The translations under genes and the position numbers were made by a program. A stretch of DNA of 57,590 bases. Source: Verrucomicrobiia bacterium (lineage in GTDB: Bacteria; Verrucomicrobiota; Verrucomicrobiia; Limisphaerales; UBA11358). Under the pieces are notes generated by a model. That model saw only the letters and a program-made list of their open reading frames with translations, had not been told where the DNA came from and ran no database searches. Shown in pieces: positions 1 through 9,208 of the stretch. The first letter of the stretch is position 1. The number at the start of each line of letters is the position of its first letter. The stretch covers positions 1-57,590 of the forward strand of contig JANWKE010000103.1 of NCBI GenBank assembly GCA_025451535.1. Direction: 5' to 3'.

Positions 1-1
1 C

Positions 2-499
2 GCGTCGAATGTGCAGCCGGCCCAGCCGCCACCGGTTGCGGTTACTCCCTCCAGCACGACCGTGCAACCGCCAACCAATCCGCCCGCGGCCACGGCGGCG
101 ATGACTCCCGCGCCAAAGAAGGCACCGACCGCGTCGACCGCGTCGAACTCAGGGAGCAGTTTATTTGGCCCGGTACCGCCACCTTCGGGGAGTGTCCCGG
201 TCGGGGCCATGTCGGAGGGAAGCACGCCGGCGGCAATAACGGCCGCTGCGCCAACCGCCATCCCAACCCCGGCACCCGGCCCGGTTCAATCTCTCCCCAT
301 GGAGCCGTCACGAAACAACAACAGCTCGGCCATTCCCGGACAGCAATTGGGCCTGAAACCGATCATAGCGCCGCCGCTGCCGATTTCTGCCGACCAGCAG
401 GCGCAACTTCGGGCTTTGCTGGAGAAATACGACGCCGGCACCATCACGCCGGTGCAATACCAGACCGAGCGCGCGAAGATCCTGAACCAAACCCATTAA
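2..499 (+). CDS. Proline/alanine-rich protein with SHOCT-like C-terminus (5' end missing)
   Basis: The reading frame is open from the window edge, so the N-terminus is missing; a GTG at 11 is probably internal. Residues 1-120 are low-complexity Pro/Ala/Thr/Ser, typical of a disordered linker. The last 40 residues (QLRALLEKYDAGTITPVQYQ and following) fit the SHOCT-type short C-terminal helical hairpin, in which a Leu-rich helix, a Gly-x-Ile-Thr turn and a second helix ending in Lys-Ile-Leu are usual. That small domain is found at the ends of many bacterial proteins, often secreted or oligomeric ones; it does not define a function. A good terminator follows 17 bp after the stop, so this is the last gene of its unit. 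The SHOCT call is by pattern only. Confidence 0.6.
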   Translation, partial: ASNVQPAQPPPVAVTPSSTTVQPPTNPPAATAAMTPAPKKAPTASTASNSGSSLFGPVPPPSGSVPVGAMSEGSTPAAITAAAPTAIPTPAPGPVQSLPMEPSRNNNSSAIPGQQLGLKPIIAPPLPISADQQAQLRALLEKYDAGTITPVQYQTERAKILNQTH

Positions 500-515
500 G
501 AGATTTCCACCCTTC

Positions 516-545
516 GCCCGCCGGCTTGCGTCGGCGGGCTTTTGC
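516..545 (+). terminator. Rho-independent terminator
   Basis: GCCCGCCG (516-523) and CGGCGGGC (532-539) form a perfect 8-bp GC stem with an 8-nt loop, followed by TTTT. It ends the proline-rich gene and separates it from lysA. Confidence 0.8.
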
Positions 546-585
546 TTTGCTACAATCAGCCGGCAACTTTAAACTTTGACCGCAC

Positions 586-1884
586 ATGCACGATTTCCGT
601 TACCTCGGCAGAAAATTGTACTGCGAAGATGTCGCCGTGGACGCGCTCGCGCGCCGGTTCGGCACGCCGCTTTACATTTATTCGCAACACACGCTGACGG
701 ACCATTTTCAGAAGCTCGACCGCGCGATGTCGCCGGTGGATCATCTGGTCTGCTATTCGGTCAAATCCAATTCCAACCTGTCCATCCTGCGGACGCTGGC
801 CAACCTTGGCAGCGGCTTCGACATCGTGAGCGGTGGCGAACTGCAACGGGTCCTGGCGGCGGGCGGCGATCCGCGCCGGTGCATTTTCGCCGGGGTCGGA
901 AAAACGGAGAGTGAAATCGAATTTGCGTTGCGGCGGAATGTTTATTCGTTCAACGCGGAGAGCGAGGCGGAATTGCAGCGCATCAACCGCGTAGCCGCCC
1001 GGCTCAAGCAAATCGCGCCGGTCGCGGTGCGCGTAAACCCGAACGTCGCGGCGCAGACGCACGCCAAAATCACCACCGGCACCTATGAGAACAAATTCGG
1101 CATCGCGTTCGAGCAAATCGAGGGCGTCTATGCCCGGGCCGCCCGGTTGAAGCATTTGCGCCTGCGCGGGCTGCAGATGCACATCGGCTCGCAACTGACC
1201 AGTGTTGCGCCCTTCGAACAGGCCGTGCGCAAAGTTCTGCCACTTGTGCGGCAGCTTGCGAAAACCCATGAACTGGAATTCCTGAGCATCGGCGGCGGAC
1301 TGGGAATCGTTTACCAGCCCGCGCTCGCGAGCGGTCGGCCCGAATGGTGGAAAACCGCCGCCGCGACGAACATTTTGACGCCGGCGGGTTATGCCGCGCG
1401 CTTGTTGCCGCTTTTGCAACCGCTGGGTTTGAAAATTCTGCTGGAGCCCGGCCGCTTCATTTCCGGCAATGCGGGTATCCTGGTCACGCGCGTTGAATAC
1501 GTGAAACGTACCGGCCCAAAGACCTTTGTCATCGTGGACGCGGCGATGAATGATTTGATCCGCCCGGCGTTCTACGACGCGTATCACGAAATTGTACCCG
1601 TCATGCGCCGGAGAGGCGGGCACATCAAATCGGATGTCGTCGGCCCGATTTGCGAATCCGGCGATTATTTTTGCAAGGACCGCCCGTTGCCCCGGGTTGG
1701 CGAGGGTGATTATCTGGCGTTGTTGAGCGCTGGCGCCTATGGGTTTGTGATGGCGTCCAATTACAACACGCGCCCCCTGGCGGCCGAACTCCTGGTGAGC
1801 GGCCGTCGCGTGGCGGTTGCCCGTGAACGACAGCCGGCCGAAGAAATTTGGTCAGGTGAGAAAGTTGTGGCATGGTTAAGGTAG
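586..1884 (+). CDS. lysA: Diaminopimelate decarboxylase
   Basis: Catalyses meso-diaminopimelate to L-lysine plus CO2, the last step of lysine synthesis, as a cytoplasmic PLP enzyme. The 432-residue length is normal for LysA. The PLP lysine is K60 in CYSVKSNSN. A glycine loop (SIGGGLG, 234-240) and LEPGRF (286-291) bind the PLP phosphate, and CESGDYF (Cys356) supplies the catalytic cysteine of the partner subunit. The C-terminal GAYGFVMASNYN strand is also typical. The ATG at 586 follows the upstream terminator, so this gene probably has its own promoter in 546-585. The FIST gene begins 5 bp after the stop and is probably cotranscribed. dapL at 15.9-17.1 kb belongs to the same pathway. Confidence 0.95.
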   Translation: MHDFRYLGRKLYCEDVAVDALARRFGTPLYIYSQHTLTDHFQKLDRAMSPVDHLVCYSVKSNSNLSILRTLANLGSGFDIVSGGELQRVLAAGGDPRRCIFAGVGKTESEIEFALRRNVYSFNAESEAELQRINRVAARLKQIAPVAVRVNPNVAAQTHAKITTGTYENKFGIAFEQIEGVYARAARLKHLRLRGLQMHIGSQLTSVAPFEQAVRKVLPLVRQLAKTHELEFLSIGGGLGIVYQPALASGRPEWWKTAAATNILTPAGYAARLLPLLQPLGLKILLEPGRFISGNAGILVTRVEYVKRTGPKTFVIVDAAMNDLIRPAFYDAYHEIVPVMRRRGGHIKSDVVGPICESGDYFCKDRPLPRVGEGDYLALLSAGAYGFVMASNYNTRPLAAELLVSGRRVAVARERQPAEEIWSGEKVVAWLR

Positions 1885-1888
1885 TATC

Positions 1889-3076
1889 GTGAACACCGAA
1901 TTTTCCATCGTCGCGCACTGGTCGAATGGCTTTGACGAGACCGGGCTCCGCCAGTGGGCCGAAAATTTACGAGCGCAGCTGCTGGCACCCCAGGTTTCCC
2001 TCGGCCTCGTTTTCATGTCGCCAAAATTCTTCCCGCACGCGCGGCAAACGCTGGAAATTTTGCGGGTGCACGCCCGGATTCCCCTGCTGGCGGGCTGTTC
2101 GAGCACCGGATTGATCGCCGGTTCAAATGAAATCGAAGGCGCGACGGGATTTGTGCTGGCGCTCTACTCCATGCCGGAAGCGGAATTGAAGGGGTTTCAC
2201 TTCACGCAGAAACAGGTGGAAGAGGCCGATGGCCGTGCCTACTGGCATTTGGAAACCGGTGTCGAACCGAAACGCACCAATGGCTGGCTTGTGTTCATTG
2301 ATCCGTTTCATCTCGACGCGGAAAGCTGGCTGCGTTCATGGAACGAAGCTTATGCGCCGCTCCCGGCGCTCGGCGGCCTGGCCAGCGGAGTTTTCTCCGA
2401 TCAAACCACCCAGGTTTATCTGAACGGCGACGTATTTGAGGAGGGCGGCGTGGCCATTTCCGTCGGCGGCGACGTAAGGCTGGCCAGCGTCATTTCCCAG
2501 GGTTGCACACCCATTGGCGAGACGTGGACGCTCACGCGCGTCGAACATAATTTAATCCGCCAAATCGCCAATCGCCCGGCCTATGCCGTGTTGGCGGAGA
2601 CATTCCAAAAACTTCCGCCCGCCGAACAGCAAAAGGCCCGCGGCAACCTGTTCATCGGCCTGGTCGTCAATGAATACCTTGAGGATTTCCACCGCGGCGA
2701 TTTCATCGTGCGCAATCTCATTGGCGGCGACCCGAACTCGGGCGTCCTGTCCGTCGGCGCGATGCCGCGCACGGGGCAGACCATGCAGTTTCAGCGACGC
2801 GACGCAGCGGCGGCGACCGAGGACATGAATGAATTGCTGTTGCGCGCCAGAAAGCAACTCGCCGCGACGACGATTTATGGCGGCTGTCTCTGCTCCTGCA
2901 ATGGCCGTGGCCAAAACCTGTTCGGTCGGCCAAATCATGATGCCGAAATGGTGCAGCAAACGCTCGGTCTTTTTGGCCTCACCGGTTTTTTCTGCAACGG
3001 CGAAATCGGGCCGGTTGGTGAAAAGAACTTCCTCCATGGCTATACTGCCTCGCTGGCACTGTTTGTGAAAAAGTAA
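1889..3076 (+). CDS. FIST N-/C-domain signal-transduction protein
   Basis: A 395-residue cytoplasmic protein with a FIST_N domain (about 15-220) followed by FIST_C (about 225-385). FIST domains are thought to sense small ligands such as amino acids and often occur with signalling proteins. Seen here: LLAGCSSTGLIAG in the N-half, and the well-conserved C-terminal block YGGCLCSCNGRGQ, then FFCNGEIGPVG and HGYTASLALF. The start is GTG, 5 bp after the lysA stop, which implies cotranscription. No kinase or output domain is attached, so it may act through a partner or bind its ligand alone. The family call is strong; the ligand is unknown. Confidence 0.9.
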   Translation: MNTEFSIVAHWSNGFDETGLRQWAENLRAQLLAPQVSLGLVFMSPKFFPHARQTLEILRVHARIPLLAGCSSTGLIAGSNEIEGATGFVLALYSMPEAELKGFHFTQKQVEEADGRAYWHLETGVEPKRTNGWLVFIDPFHLDAESWLRSWNEAYAPLPALGGLASGVFSDQTTQVYLNGDVFEEGGVAISVGGDVRLASVISQGCTPIGETWTLTRVEHNLIRQIANRPAYAVLAETFQKLPPAEQQKARGNLFIGLVVNEYLEDFHRGDFIVRNLIGGDPNSGVLSVGAMPRTGQTMQFQRRDAAAATEDMNELLLRARKQLAATTIYGGCLCSCNGRGQNLFGRPNHDAEMVQQTLGLFGLTGFFCNGEIGPVGEKNFLHGYTASLALFVKK

Positions 3077-3112
3077 TCACAATTCGCCATTGCATTTGCC
3101 CGCCGACACGCC

Positions 3113-3577
3113 ATGCTCGCGGTGAAAATGGTTTCACCGCAAGAACAGCCAGCGGAAGTGAATCAACCCGCGTTGCCACCCCGAAGTCCGGATGGCGGCC
3201 GTCGGCGAGGCCGGCGGGGCGGGCGGGGCCGGGGCCGCGGGCGGGGTCCGCGCCAGGCCACCCAAACCGCACCCACCGATCAGCCCGCCGGCGCACCGGC
3301 CGAAGCAGCGACCGCGCCCCCACCGGAGACGTCCGCCGCCGCTCCGGCCCGGCACGATTCCTCTGCCATCAGCCGGGCGGTTGACGAAGTACGACAGATC
3401 ATCGAATCCCTCGAACAGGCTTTGGAGCAGCTGGAAGAAGTGCAGGAACTGGTCGAGCAGGCGAACCGCCAGAAATCCGCCGACGAGCGTGAAATTGATT
3501 CGTTGCGCCGGGCACTGCGAAGAATCCAGCCGCCGCGCAGCCACAAAGACGCGCCACACGAACCCGGCGACGACTAG
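3113..3577 (+). CDS. Arg/Gly-rich basic protein with C-terminal coiled coil
   Basis: Not assigned to a known family. Residues 24-50 are almost pure Arg/Gly (GGRRRGRRGGRGRGRGRG), residues 50-85 are Pro/Ala/Thr-rich and disordered, and residues 90-145 form an acidic-then-basic coiled coil (VRQIIESLEQALEQLEEVQ). An RGG-like tail joined to a coiled coil suggests an oligomeric nucleic-acid-binding protein, but that is inference. A second ATG at 3128 is a possible start. Its stop and that of the small convergent gene share the palindrome CTAG (3574-3577), so the two genes overlap by exactly four bases. Confidence 0.6.
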   Translation: MLAVKMVSPQEQPAEVNQPALPPRSPDGGRRRGRRGGRGRGRGRGPRQATQTAPTDQPAGAPAEAATAPPPETSAAAPARHDSSAISRAVDEVRQIIESLEQALEQLEEVQELVEQANRQKSADEREIDSLRRALRRIQPPRSHKDAPHEPGDD

Positions 3578-3849
3578 AATCCCTCAACCACCCGCGTCAG
3601 GCGATGGTTTACGTAGAGAACATTGCGGGAACCGAACAACGGTTTGCGCCGCTTCTCGATCCGCACCGGCCATCGTTCCACGTTGCCAACCACAAAGTCG
3701 AAAACTTCCTGGATGGGTTCGTTTAACAGGCGGGTGGCGCGGCGAACAGGTTTGTTGTCCACGCGAATAAGGAGGGTACCGTAGAGTTGGTTGAAATTAA
3801 ATTCGACATGGTGTTTTTCCAATTCGCCGACTTCAAAGCAGAACTTCAT
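3574..3849 (-). CDS. Small conserved-looking hypothetical protein (91 aa)
   Basis: I chose the ATG at 3849 (MKFCFEVGELEKHH). The frame is open further upstream, but that part looks non-coding. The product has 91 residues, no signal peptide or membrane segment, alternates hydrophobic and charged residues as in a beta-rich fold, and ends RNVLYVNHRLTRVVEGF. I do not recognise the family. It lies 155 bp downstream of the yyaL-like gene on the same strand and could be its last cotranscribed member. Its stop overlaps the convergent gene's stop in CTAG. Confidence 0.5.
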   Translation of the reverse strand: MKFCFEVGELEKHHVEFNFNQLYGTLLIRVDNKPVRRATRLLNEPIQEVFDFVVGNVERWPVRIEKRRKPLFGSRNVLYVNHRLTRVVEGF

Positions 3850-4004
3850 AGATTTACGTCTTGTGACACCCTCTTCCGTGCAGTTTTCATGCCGTTCCCC
3901 AAAAAATTGCAGACGAGATTTTCCGTGAGAATTTGTGGACGAATCGAAAATCGGGGCCCGAAAAACTGTCCCAAAACCGTTCAGCCGCCATCCAATTCCG
4001 AAGA

Positions 4005-6155
4005 TCAACGCAGGAGACGGCGCAGTTCCTCCGGCAGGCTTGTCGGCGGCTGGCACGTATTGCCGGTGCAAAGGTAAGCGACGGCGCTGTCCCGGGTGGG
4101 GAGGGTTCGCGCAAATTCCTCAACCGCGCCCGAATTTCCCAAAACAATTTTATTCGGCTGATAGACCGAGTGTGCGGTATGCAACAATTCCTGGAAAAGT
4201 GCGGAGTTCGCATCTCCGGCAATGACAACGCGCCGGGGTTCTTCGAGCCAGAAATCCACCGCGTGCAACAGGAAGGGCATGGCCTGCGGAAAATTTTGCA
4301 GCCGGTGCGCGAATAATCGCAGCGTGGTTTCAGCGGGGCTCCGCAAATCTTCGCGGCCGGTAAGGGCGGCCAGTTTCAGCAACGCCAGCGTGGCCACGGA
4401 ATTGCCGGACGGTTCGGCGCCGTCATAATCGTCCTTCACCCGCAGGATCAAATCCGTCGCGTCGGCGGCGCTTTGCCAGAAACCGCCGTTTCCTGCGTCA
4501 TGAAATTTCATGATCATCGTTTCAGCGAGGGCAATGGCAAAATCCAGATGTTTTGATGCCAGCGTGGCCTCATAAAGTTCGATGACGCCAGCCAGCAAAA
4601 AAGCATAACCTTCAAGTAATTGAACGTTGTCGCGTTCACCATCTCGCCAGCGGTGAAACAGCGTTTTCGATTTTTCGTCCCACAATTTTTCGCGGATGAA
4701 TGTCAGGTTTTTCTCCGCCGCCACGCGGTATTTGTCCTCGCCCAGCACGGCATAAGCGCGCGCCATCGCGCCGAGCATCAGTCCGTTCCACGACGCAAGA
4801 ATTTTATCGTCAAGATGCGGCCGGACGCGCCGGCTCCGGGCGTCGGACATTTTATGTCTGGCGGAAGCGAGCAATTCCGAATCATCAGGGCCGACCGGAC
4901 GGACGGCATGGACGCGCGGCCGCGCGGCCCCGTCGATTGGAGTTGCCACCCTCAACACGTTTTGCCCCGGCAACGGGTGCGGATGACTGTGGTCAATAAA
5001 ATTTCCGTTATCCGTGATGCCGAAGCAGCGGACGGCCACCTTGAATTCCTCGGCGGTCAGCAGCTTCGATAGTTCCTCCTTCGTCCAGCAATAAAATTTT
5101 CCTTCGTGACCTTCACTGTCGGCGTCTTCGGCAGAGTAGAAGCCGCCATCGGGATGCGCCATATCCCGAAGAACGTAATCGAGAATGCCGCGCGCGACGC
5201 CGGCAAAGGGGCTTTCCTTCGGAGGGACGAGCTCTGCGAGTCCCAAATTTTCCTTTGCGTCAGGGACTCGTGTAACTCGCCCCTCCGAAACCAGGTGTGC
5301 GTCGAGGTAAAGCTGCGCAAGTTGCGCGTTGTCGTAGAGCATTTTTTCGAAATGCGGCACGAGCCATTCGGCATCCACCGCATAGCGCGCGAATCCGCCA
5401 CCGAGTTGATCGTGAATGCCGCCGGCGGCCATGCGCTCGCAAGTATGCAGAACCATCCGGACCGCCTCCGCATCGTGAAAACGTCTGGCGCAACGCAGCA
5501 AAAGCAACGGAACGCTCGGTTGGGGAAACTTGGGCGCACCGCCGAATCCGCCGTGGCGGACATCGTAAACCGCCTTGAAAACCGTGGCGGCGTGGCGCAA
5601 CACGTCTGCGGTCAGCAAAAGATTGGACAGGGCGGAACCGGCGGTTGCCGCCGCGAGCCGGGCATGAATTTCGGCGGCGGAATCCGTGAGTTCACTGCGG
5701 TGTTCGCCCCAGAGGCCGGTGATTTGCCGAAGCAATTGCAGAAAACCGGGCCGGCCATGACTGCCATCCGGCGGGAAATAAGTGCCGCCGAAAAACGGCT
5801 TCAAATCCGGCGTCAAAAAAACGCTCATCGGCCAGCCGCCACCGCCGGTCGTCGCCTGGACAAAGGTCATGTAAATCTTGTCCACGTCAGGGCGTTCCTC
5901 GCGGTCCACCTTGATGCTGACGAAATGGTCGTTGAGAAATCTGGCAACGGTTTCGTCCTCAAACGATTCGCGTTCCATGACGTGGCACCAGTGGCAGGTG
6001 GAGTAGCCGATGCTGAGAAAGATCGGCTTGTCTTCCGCGCGGGCCCGCCCAAAAGCCTCATCGCGCCATGCGAACCAGTCCACCGGATTGCGGGCGTGCT
6101 GGAGCAGGTAAGGCGATTTCTCGCGGGCCAGCCGGTTGGGACGCTCGACGACCAT
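4005..6155 (-). CDS. YyaL/DUF255 thioredoxin-fold protein with (alpha/alpha)6 barrel
   Basis: Member of the family of Bacillus YyaL and animal SPATA20: an N-terminal thioredoxin-like domain fused to a six-hairpin glycosidase-like barrel, about 680-750 residues. The diagnostic motif [16 protein letters not shown] holds a CxxC pair near residues 54 and 57 from the chosen start. [11 protein letters not shown] and FGGTYFPP complete the thioredoxin domain; [20 protein letters not shown] and [10 protein letters not shown] belong to the barrel. I start at the ATG at 6155 ([18 protein letters not shown]); an ATG at 6191 would add 12 Arg-rich residues. The cellular role is not settled in the family. 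Oddity: about 24 codons near residue 300 are encoded by a palindromic repeat (5218-5289) seen elsewhere between genes; its 72-bp length keeps the frame. Confidence 0.92.
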   Translation of the reverse strand: MVVERPNRLAREKSPYLLQHARNPVDWFAWRDEAFGRARAEDKPIFLSIGYSTCHWCHVMERESFEDETVARFLNDHFVSIKVDREERPDVDKIYMTFVQATTGGGGWPMSVFLTPDLKPFFGGTYFPPDGSHGRPGFLQLLRQITGLWGEHRSELTDSAAEIHARLAAATAGSALSNLLLTADVLRHAATVFKAVYDVRHGGFGGAPKFPQPSVPLLLLRCARRFHDAEAVRMVLHTCERMAAGGIHDQLGGGFARYAVDAEWLVPHFEKMLYDNAQLAQLYLDAHLVSEGRVTRVPDAKENLGLAELVPPKESPFAGVARGILDYVLRDMAHPDGGFYSAEDADSEGHEGKFYCWTKEELSKLLTAEEFKVAVRCFGITDNGNFIDHSHPHPLPGQNVLRVATPIDGAARPRVHAVRPVGPDDSELLASARHKMSDARSRRVRPHLDDKILASWNGLMLGAMARAYAVLGEDKYRVAAEKNLTFIREKLWDEKSKTLFHRWRDGERDNVQLLEGYAFLLAGVIELYEATLASKHLDFAIALAETMIMKFHDAGNGGFWQSAADATDLILRVKDDYDGAEPSGNSVATLALLKLAALTGREDLRSPAETTLRLFAHRLQNFPQAMPFLLHAVDFWLEEPRRVVIAGDANSALFQELLHTAHSVYQPNKIVLGNSGAVEEFARTLPTRDSAVAYLCTGNTCQPPTSLPEELRRLLR
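5218..5289. repeat. Family A palindromic repeat inserted in frame in the yyaL-like gene
   Basis: The left arm begins GGAGGGACGAG (5221) and runs to CGAGTCCC; the right arm runs from AGGGACTCG to CTCGCCCCTCC (5286). The arms are imperfect inverted copies (about 24 bp each) around an AT-richer centre. The same arms occur at 36206-36277, and one arm alone at 37300-37325. The 66-bp core, or 72 bp with the TTC/GAA ends, is divisible by three, so the protein simply gains a loop ([15 protein letters not shown] and following). Confidence 0.8.
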
Positions 6156-6250
6156 CAGACGGAGGATACGGCGTGAACGGAACGGCGGCAAAATGAAAGC
6201 GCGGCTAATTTTGCGTCGTCAGTACCGCGCGATTGCATTAGGCTGGCGAC

Positions 6251-6988
6251 ATGCTATCGGCCAAACCCTGGCGATGGGAAACGGTCATCTGGTTTTGCAC
6301 CGCGCAACTGGTCAGCCTTTGTCTGGGATTGACCATCATCGGCGTTCTGCAAAAAGCCGGGTTGGCCGCGTTTCAACCGCCGGCCGGTTCCGGCGCGGTG
6401 TTGCTCGGCACCCTGGCTTTCCAGGGTATGACGTGGGGATTGATTTTCATTTTCTTGCGGCTGCATCGCGTGAATTGGTGCGACGCATTCGGTTTGCGCC
6501 GGGCGGAATTGCACCGGGCCTGGTTTCCCGCCGTATCGGTTGTGATGGGTTTTTTACCCGTGGCCTGGCTGCTGCAAAGCGCGGCGGTGGCTGCGCTCAC
6601 CCGAATGGGCTGGCCGCCCGAACCCGAGACCGCAGTCACCGTGCTGACCAGTGCCCAGGGATGGTGGCTGCGCGTTTATCTGGGTGTGTTCACCGTGGCG
6701 ATCGCGCCAGTGGCCGAGGAATTTATTTTTCGCGGCTTGTTGTATCCGTTCATCAAGCAAGCGGGCTGGCCGCGAACGGCGTGGTGCGGTGTCAGTTTCC
6801 TGTTCGCCCTGATTCACTGGGATGCGGAGGCGTTTGTGCCACTGTTCCTGCTGGCGCTGGTATTGACCTGGCTCTACGAAAAGACCGACAGTTTGCTCGC
6901 GCCGATCACAGCCCATGCGCTCTTTAACGCCGTGAATCTTATCCTGCTCTGTCTCTTTCAAAACGAAATTGGATCAGGCCGGTCATGA
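6251..6988 (+). CDS. CPBP-family intramembrane glutamic endopeptidase
   Basis: A 245-residue polytopic membrane protein with about seven hydrophobic helices. It carries the CAAX/Abi (CPBP) motifs: paired glutamates EE156-157 in APVAEEFIFRGLLYP, His189 in FALIHWD, and His222 in HALFN, which together form the glutamate protease centre of the family. Family members cleave membrane substrates or act in immunity or prenyl-protein processing; the substrate here cannot be inferred. The ATG at 6251 faces away from the yyaL-like gene and leaves about 95 bp for two divergent promoters. The stop overlaps the thiL start in ATGA (6985-6988), implying translational coupling. Confidence 0.92.
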   Translation: MLSAKPWRWETVIWFCTAQLVSLCLGLTIIGVLQKAGLAAFQPPAGSGAVLLGTLAFQGMTWGLIFIFLRLHRVNWCDAFGLRRAELHRAWFPAVSVVMGFLPVAWLLQSAAVAALTRMGWPPEPETAVTVLTSAQGWWLRVYLGVFTVAIAPVAEEFIFRGLLYPFIKQAGWPRTAWCGVSFLFALIHWDAEAFVPLFLLALVLTWLYEKTDSLLAPITAHALFNAVNLILLCLFQNEIGSGRS

Positions 6989-7917
6989 ACGAATTTGAAC
7001 TCATCGCCAGGTTGACAAAGGCGCTGGCCGCCAACCAGACGGTCGTAACCGGCGCGGGGGACGACTGCGCCGTGCTGGACTTCGGCCTGCCGGACAAATT
7101 GTTTCTGTTCAAAACCGACGCGGTGGTGGAAGGTGTTCACTTTGAAAAGGACACGCCGCCGGAAAAAATCGGGCGCAAGGCGCTCGCGCGCTGCCTGAGC
7201 GACATCGCGGCCATGGCCGGAACGCCGGCCGCGGCGGTGGTGACCATCGGATTGCCTGAAGATTTCAAGCCGGAAACGGTTGAAACAATTTATGACGGGC
7301 TGAACGCCCTCGCCAAAAAACACGGCGTGGCTGTCGTTGGCGGCGAAACAACTTCGAACCCGGAACGCATTTTTATTTCCGTCGCCCTGCTGGGGACCGT
7401 CCGCCGGGGAAAACAAGCCCTCCGTTCGGGAGCGAAAGCCGGCGATGCAATTTTTGTGACCGGCGAACTCGGCGGTTCCTCCGCCGGCCGCCATCTTGAT
7501 TTTGAACCGCGGCTGGCCGAGGCGCGCTGGCTGACGGAACATTTTCCGGTCCATGCGATGATTGATTTGAGCGACGGTTTGGCCGGGGATTTGGGCCACC
7601 TTTTGAAGGCCAGCGGGGTCGGCGCGGAGCTTTTGAAAACCGCTGTTCCCCTCAGCCGGGCGGCGAAGGAAAACGCGCGCAAAAATCCGTTCGGGAAAAT
7701 GCCGTTGGTCGCCGCCTTGTCCGAGGGCGAGGATTTTGAATTATTGTTCACGGTGGCGGCCGGCGACGCGGTGAAACTGCTGGATGCCTGGAAAAAACAT
7801 TTTCCGAAACTGAAATTAAGCTGCATCGGGAAATCGGTCGCCGGCAAAGGCATCACCCTCCGCGATAAATCCGGCGCGCAAAAACTGAACACCCATGGCT
7901 ACGTTCATTTCGCATAG
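6985..7917 (+). CDS. thiL: Thiamine-monophosphate kinase
   Basis: Phosphorylates thiamine monophosphate to thiamine diphosphate with ATP, the last step of the cofactor pathway. The 310-residue length is normal. Seen motifs: N-terminal GAGDDCAVLD (Mg-ATP binding), FKTDAVVEGVHF, the signature ALARCLSDIAAMAGTP, VVGGETTSNP, and the AIR-synthase-like C-terminal MIDLSDGLAGDLGHLL. It starts inside the stop of the CPBP gene and its last 23 bases overlap tsaE, so the CPBP-thiL-tsaE-tsaB chain is probably one transcript. The thiL-tsaE pairing is seen in other bacteria. Confidence 0.95.
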   Translation: MNEFELIARLTKALAANQTVVTGAGDDCAVLDFGLPDKLFLFKTDAVVEGVHFEKDTPPEKIGRKALARCLSDIAAMAGTPAAAVVTIGLPEDFKPETVETIYDGLNALAKKHGVAVVGGETTSNPERIFISVALLGTVRRGKQALRSGAKAGDAIFVTGELGGSSAGRHLDFEPRLAEARWLTEHFPVHAMIDLSDGLAGDLGHLLKASGVGAELLKTAVPLSRAAKENARKNPFGKMPLVAALSEGEDFELLFTVAAGDAVKLLDAWKKHFPKLKLSCIGKSVAGKGITLRDKSGAQKLNTHGYVHFA

Positions 7918-8335
7918 CCCGGCGGAAACGCAATCACTCGGCGAATCATGGGGACGCACGGCGGGGCGCGGACTCGTGATTGCCTTGTACGGTGATTTGG
8001 GCGCAGGCAAAACGGAACTGGTGAAGGGCATTGCGCGCGGGCTGGGGGTCACGGCGCGAGTGCACTCGCCGACATTTACCCTGGTAAATGAATATGACGG
8101 CGGCCGGCTGCGTTTATTTCATCTGGACTTGTACCGGCTGGAAACGCCCGGACAAATCGTCGCCGCGGGGCTGGAGCAATTTTTGCAGCCGGACGGCGTG
8201 GCGGTCATTGAATGGGCCGAGAAACTGAACACAGAAGACAGAAGGCAGAAGGCAGAAACCCAATGGCTTTCCGTCAAAATTGAAATCATCGGCGAGACGG
8301 AACGAAAAATTATTTATGACGGTCCTGGCGCTTGA
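7895..8335 (+). CDS. tsaE: tRNA t6A biosynthesis ATPase TsaE
   Basis: Regulatory ATPase of the TsaBDE complex that makes N6-threonylcarbamoyladenosine at tRNA position 37. The Walker A motif is GDLGAGKTELVKG (about 33-45), followed by VHSPTFTLVNEY, LFHLDLYRL and VIEWAEKL, all usual for TsaE. It overlaps thiL by 23 bp and tsaB by 20 bp. Oddity: after EWAEKL the sequence NTEDRRQKAETQW comes from four 7-bp repeat units (8231-8258), placed between the last two strands. The insert lies outside the nucleotide site, and the frame continues to a normal end (KIEIIGETERKIIYDG), so the protein is probably functional. Confidence 0.93.
   Translation: MATFISHSPAETQSLGESWGRTAGRGLVIALYGDLGAGKTELVKGIARGLGVTARVHSPTFTLVNEYDGGRLRLFHLDLYRLETPGQIVAAGLEQFLQPDGVAVIEWAEKLNTEDRRQKAETQWLSVKIEIIGETERKIIYDGPGA
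8231..8258 (+). repeat. Heptanucleotide array inside tsaE (4 units)
   Basis: Units ACAGAAG, ACAGAAG, GCAGAAG, GCAGAAA in direct tandem. Because 7 is not a multiple of 3, successive units are read in rotating frames. It lies wholly within tsaE near its 3' end. Confidence 0.85.
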
Positions 8336-9038
8336 ATTTTCGTCGGCCCGACGCAGTGTGGCGGTGCTGGATCTGAAGAAAGGCAGCGTTTCGCCATTGC
8401 CCAAAAAAGACGGGGCACCGGCAATGCCATGTCCTCCCGCCAGAATGGCGGAGGCCATCGAAACCGGCACGGGCGGAACCAGCGCGTTCAGTCTGATCGG
8501 AAAGGCCCTGGCGGGGGCGGATCTAACACGCGAACAAATTGAGGTCATCGTCGTCGGGCTCGGGCCCGGCTCCTACACCGGCATCCGCGTTGCTCTCGCG
8601 ATGGCCCAGGGCTGGCAACTGGCGCGCGGCGTGAAATTGCTGGGCATCAGCAGCGCCGAAGGCGTGGTGGCCCAGGCGCAGGCGGAGAAAATGTTTGGCC
8701 GGGTGCAAGTGGTGATTGACGCGCAGCGAAACGAATTTTATCTGGCGTCGTATGAAATTTCCCAGGGTGGTTGGAAGGAAATCCAGCCACTGCGGATTGT
8801 GCCTCTGGCCGAAATGCAATCGCAGGCCGGGGCCGGCGGAATCTGGGTCGGGCCGGAAGTGACTCGATGGCTGCCAGAGGGGAAAATCGTGTTCCCGTCG
8901 GCCATGACCCTGGGACGGCTTGCCGCCGGACGGGAAGATTTTGTGAGTGCGGACAAACTGGCGCCGATCTACCTGCGGGAAATAAGTTTCGTCAAAGCAT
9001 CGCCACCGAACCCGCAATATTTTGAACCTGCCGGCTAA
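8316..9038 (+). CDS. tsaB: tRNA t6A biosynthesis protein TsaB
   Basis: TsaB is the inactive partner that dimerises with TsaD in threonylcarbamoyl transfer to tRNA. I chose the ATG at 8316 (MTVLALEFSSARRSVAVLDL); an upstream ATG at 8280 would add 12 residues lying inside tsaE. Seen: the ASKHA-fold N-terminal strand LALEFSS, and GLGPGSYTGIRVALAMAQG, the most conserved TsaB block, followed by LLGISSAEGV. The C-terminus ends with a loop AxLAPIYLREIS typical of the family. It overlaps tsaE by 20 bp and closes the operon. tsaD and tsaC are not in the window. Confidence 0.93.
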   Translation: MTVLALEFSSARRSVAVLDLKKGSVSPLPKKDGAPAMPCPPARMAEAIETGTGGTSAFSLIGKALAGADLTREQIEVIVVGLGPGSYTGIRVALAMAQGWQLARGVKLLGISSAEGVVAQAQAEKMFGRVQVVIDAQRNEFYLASYEISQGGWKEIQPLRIVPLAEMQSQAGAGGIWVGPEVTRWLPEGKIVFPSAMTLGRLAAGREDFVSADKLAPIYLREISFVKASPPNPQYFEPAG

Positions 9039-9208
9039 GTCGTTTTGCCGCTGCGAATCCCGCAAAGACAAGTTGTCCATTTCCGGGACAGTCTCATGAC
9101 CAGCCGCCTCTCTCACTTGCTCAAACCCTCATTGCCGACAGGGCGCCAAATAATGGTATGTCCTTTGCTGTTTAATAACAGGATGGAAATGATTATTTCA
9201 CTTTAAGC

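Noticed and set aside
5057-5563. 168-codon leftward frame overlapping the yyaL-like gene
   Set aside because: It is an alternative frame of that gene, not needed because the main frame is continuous.
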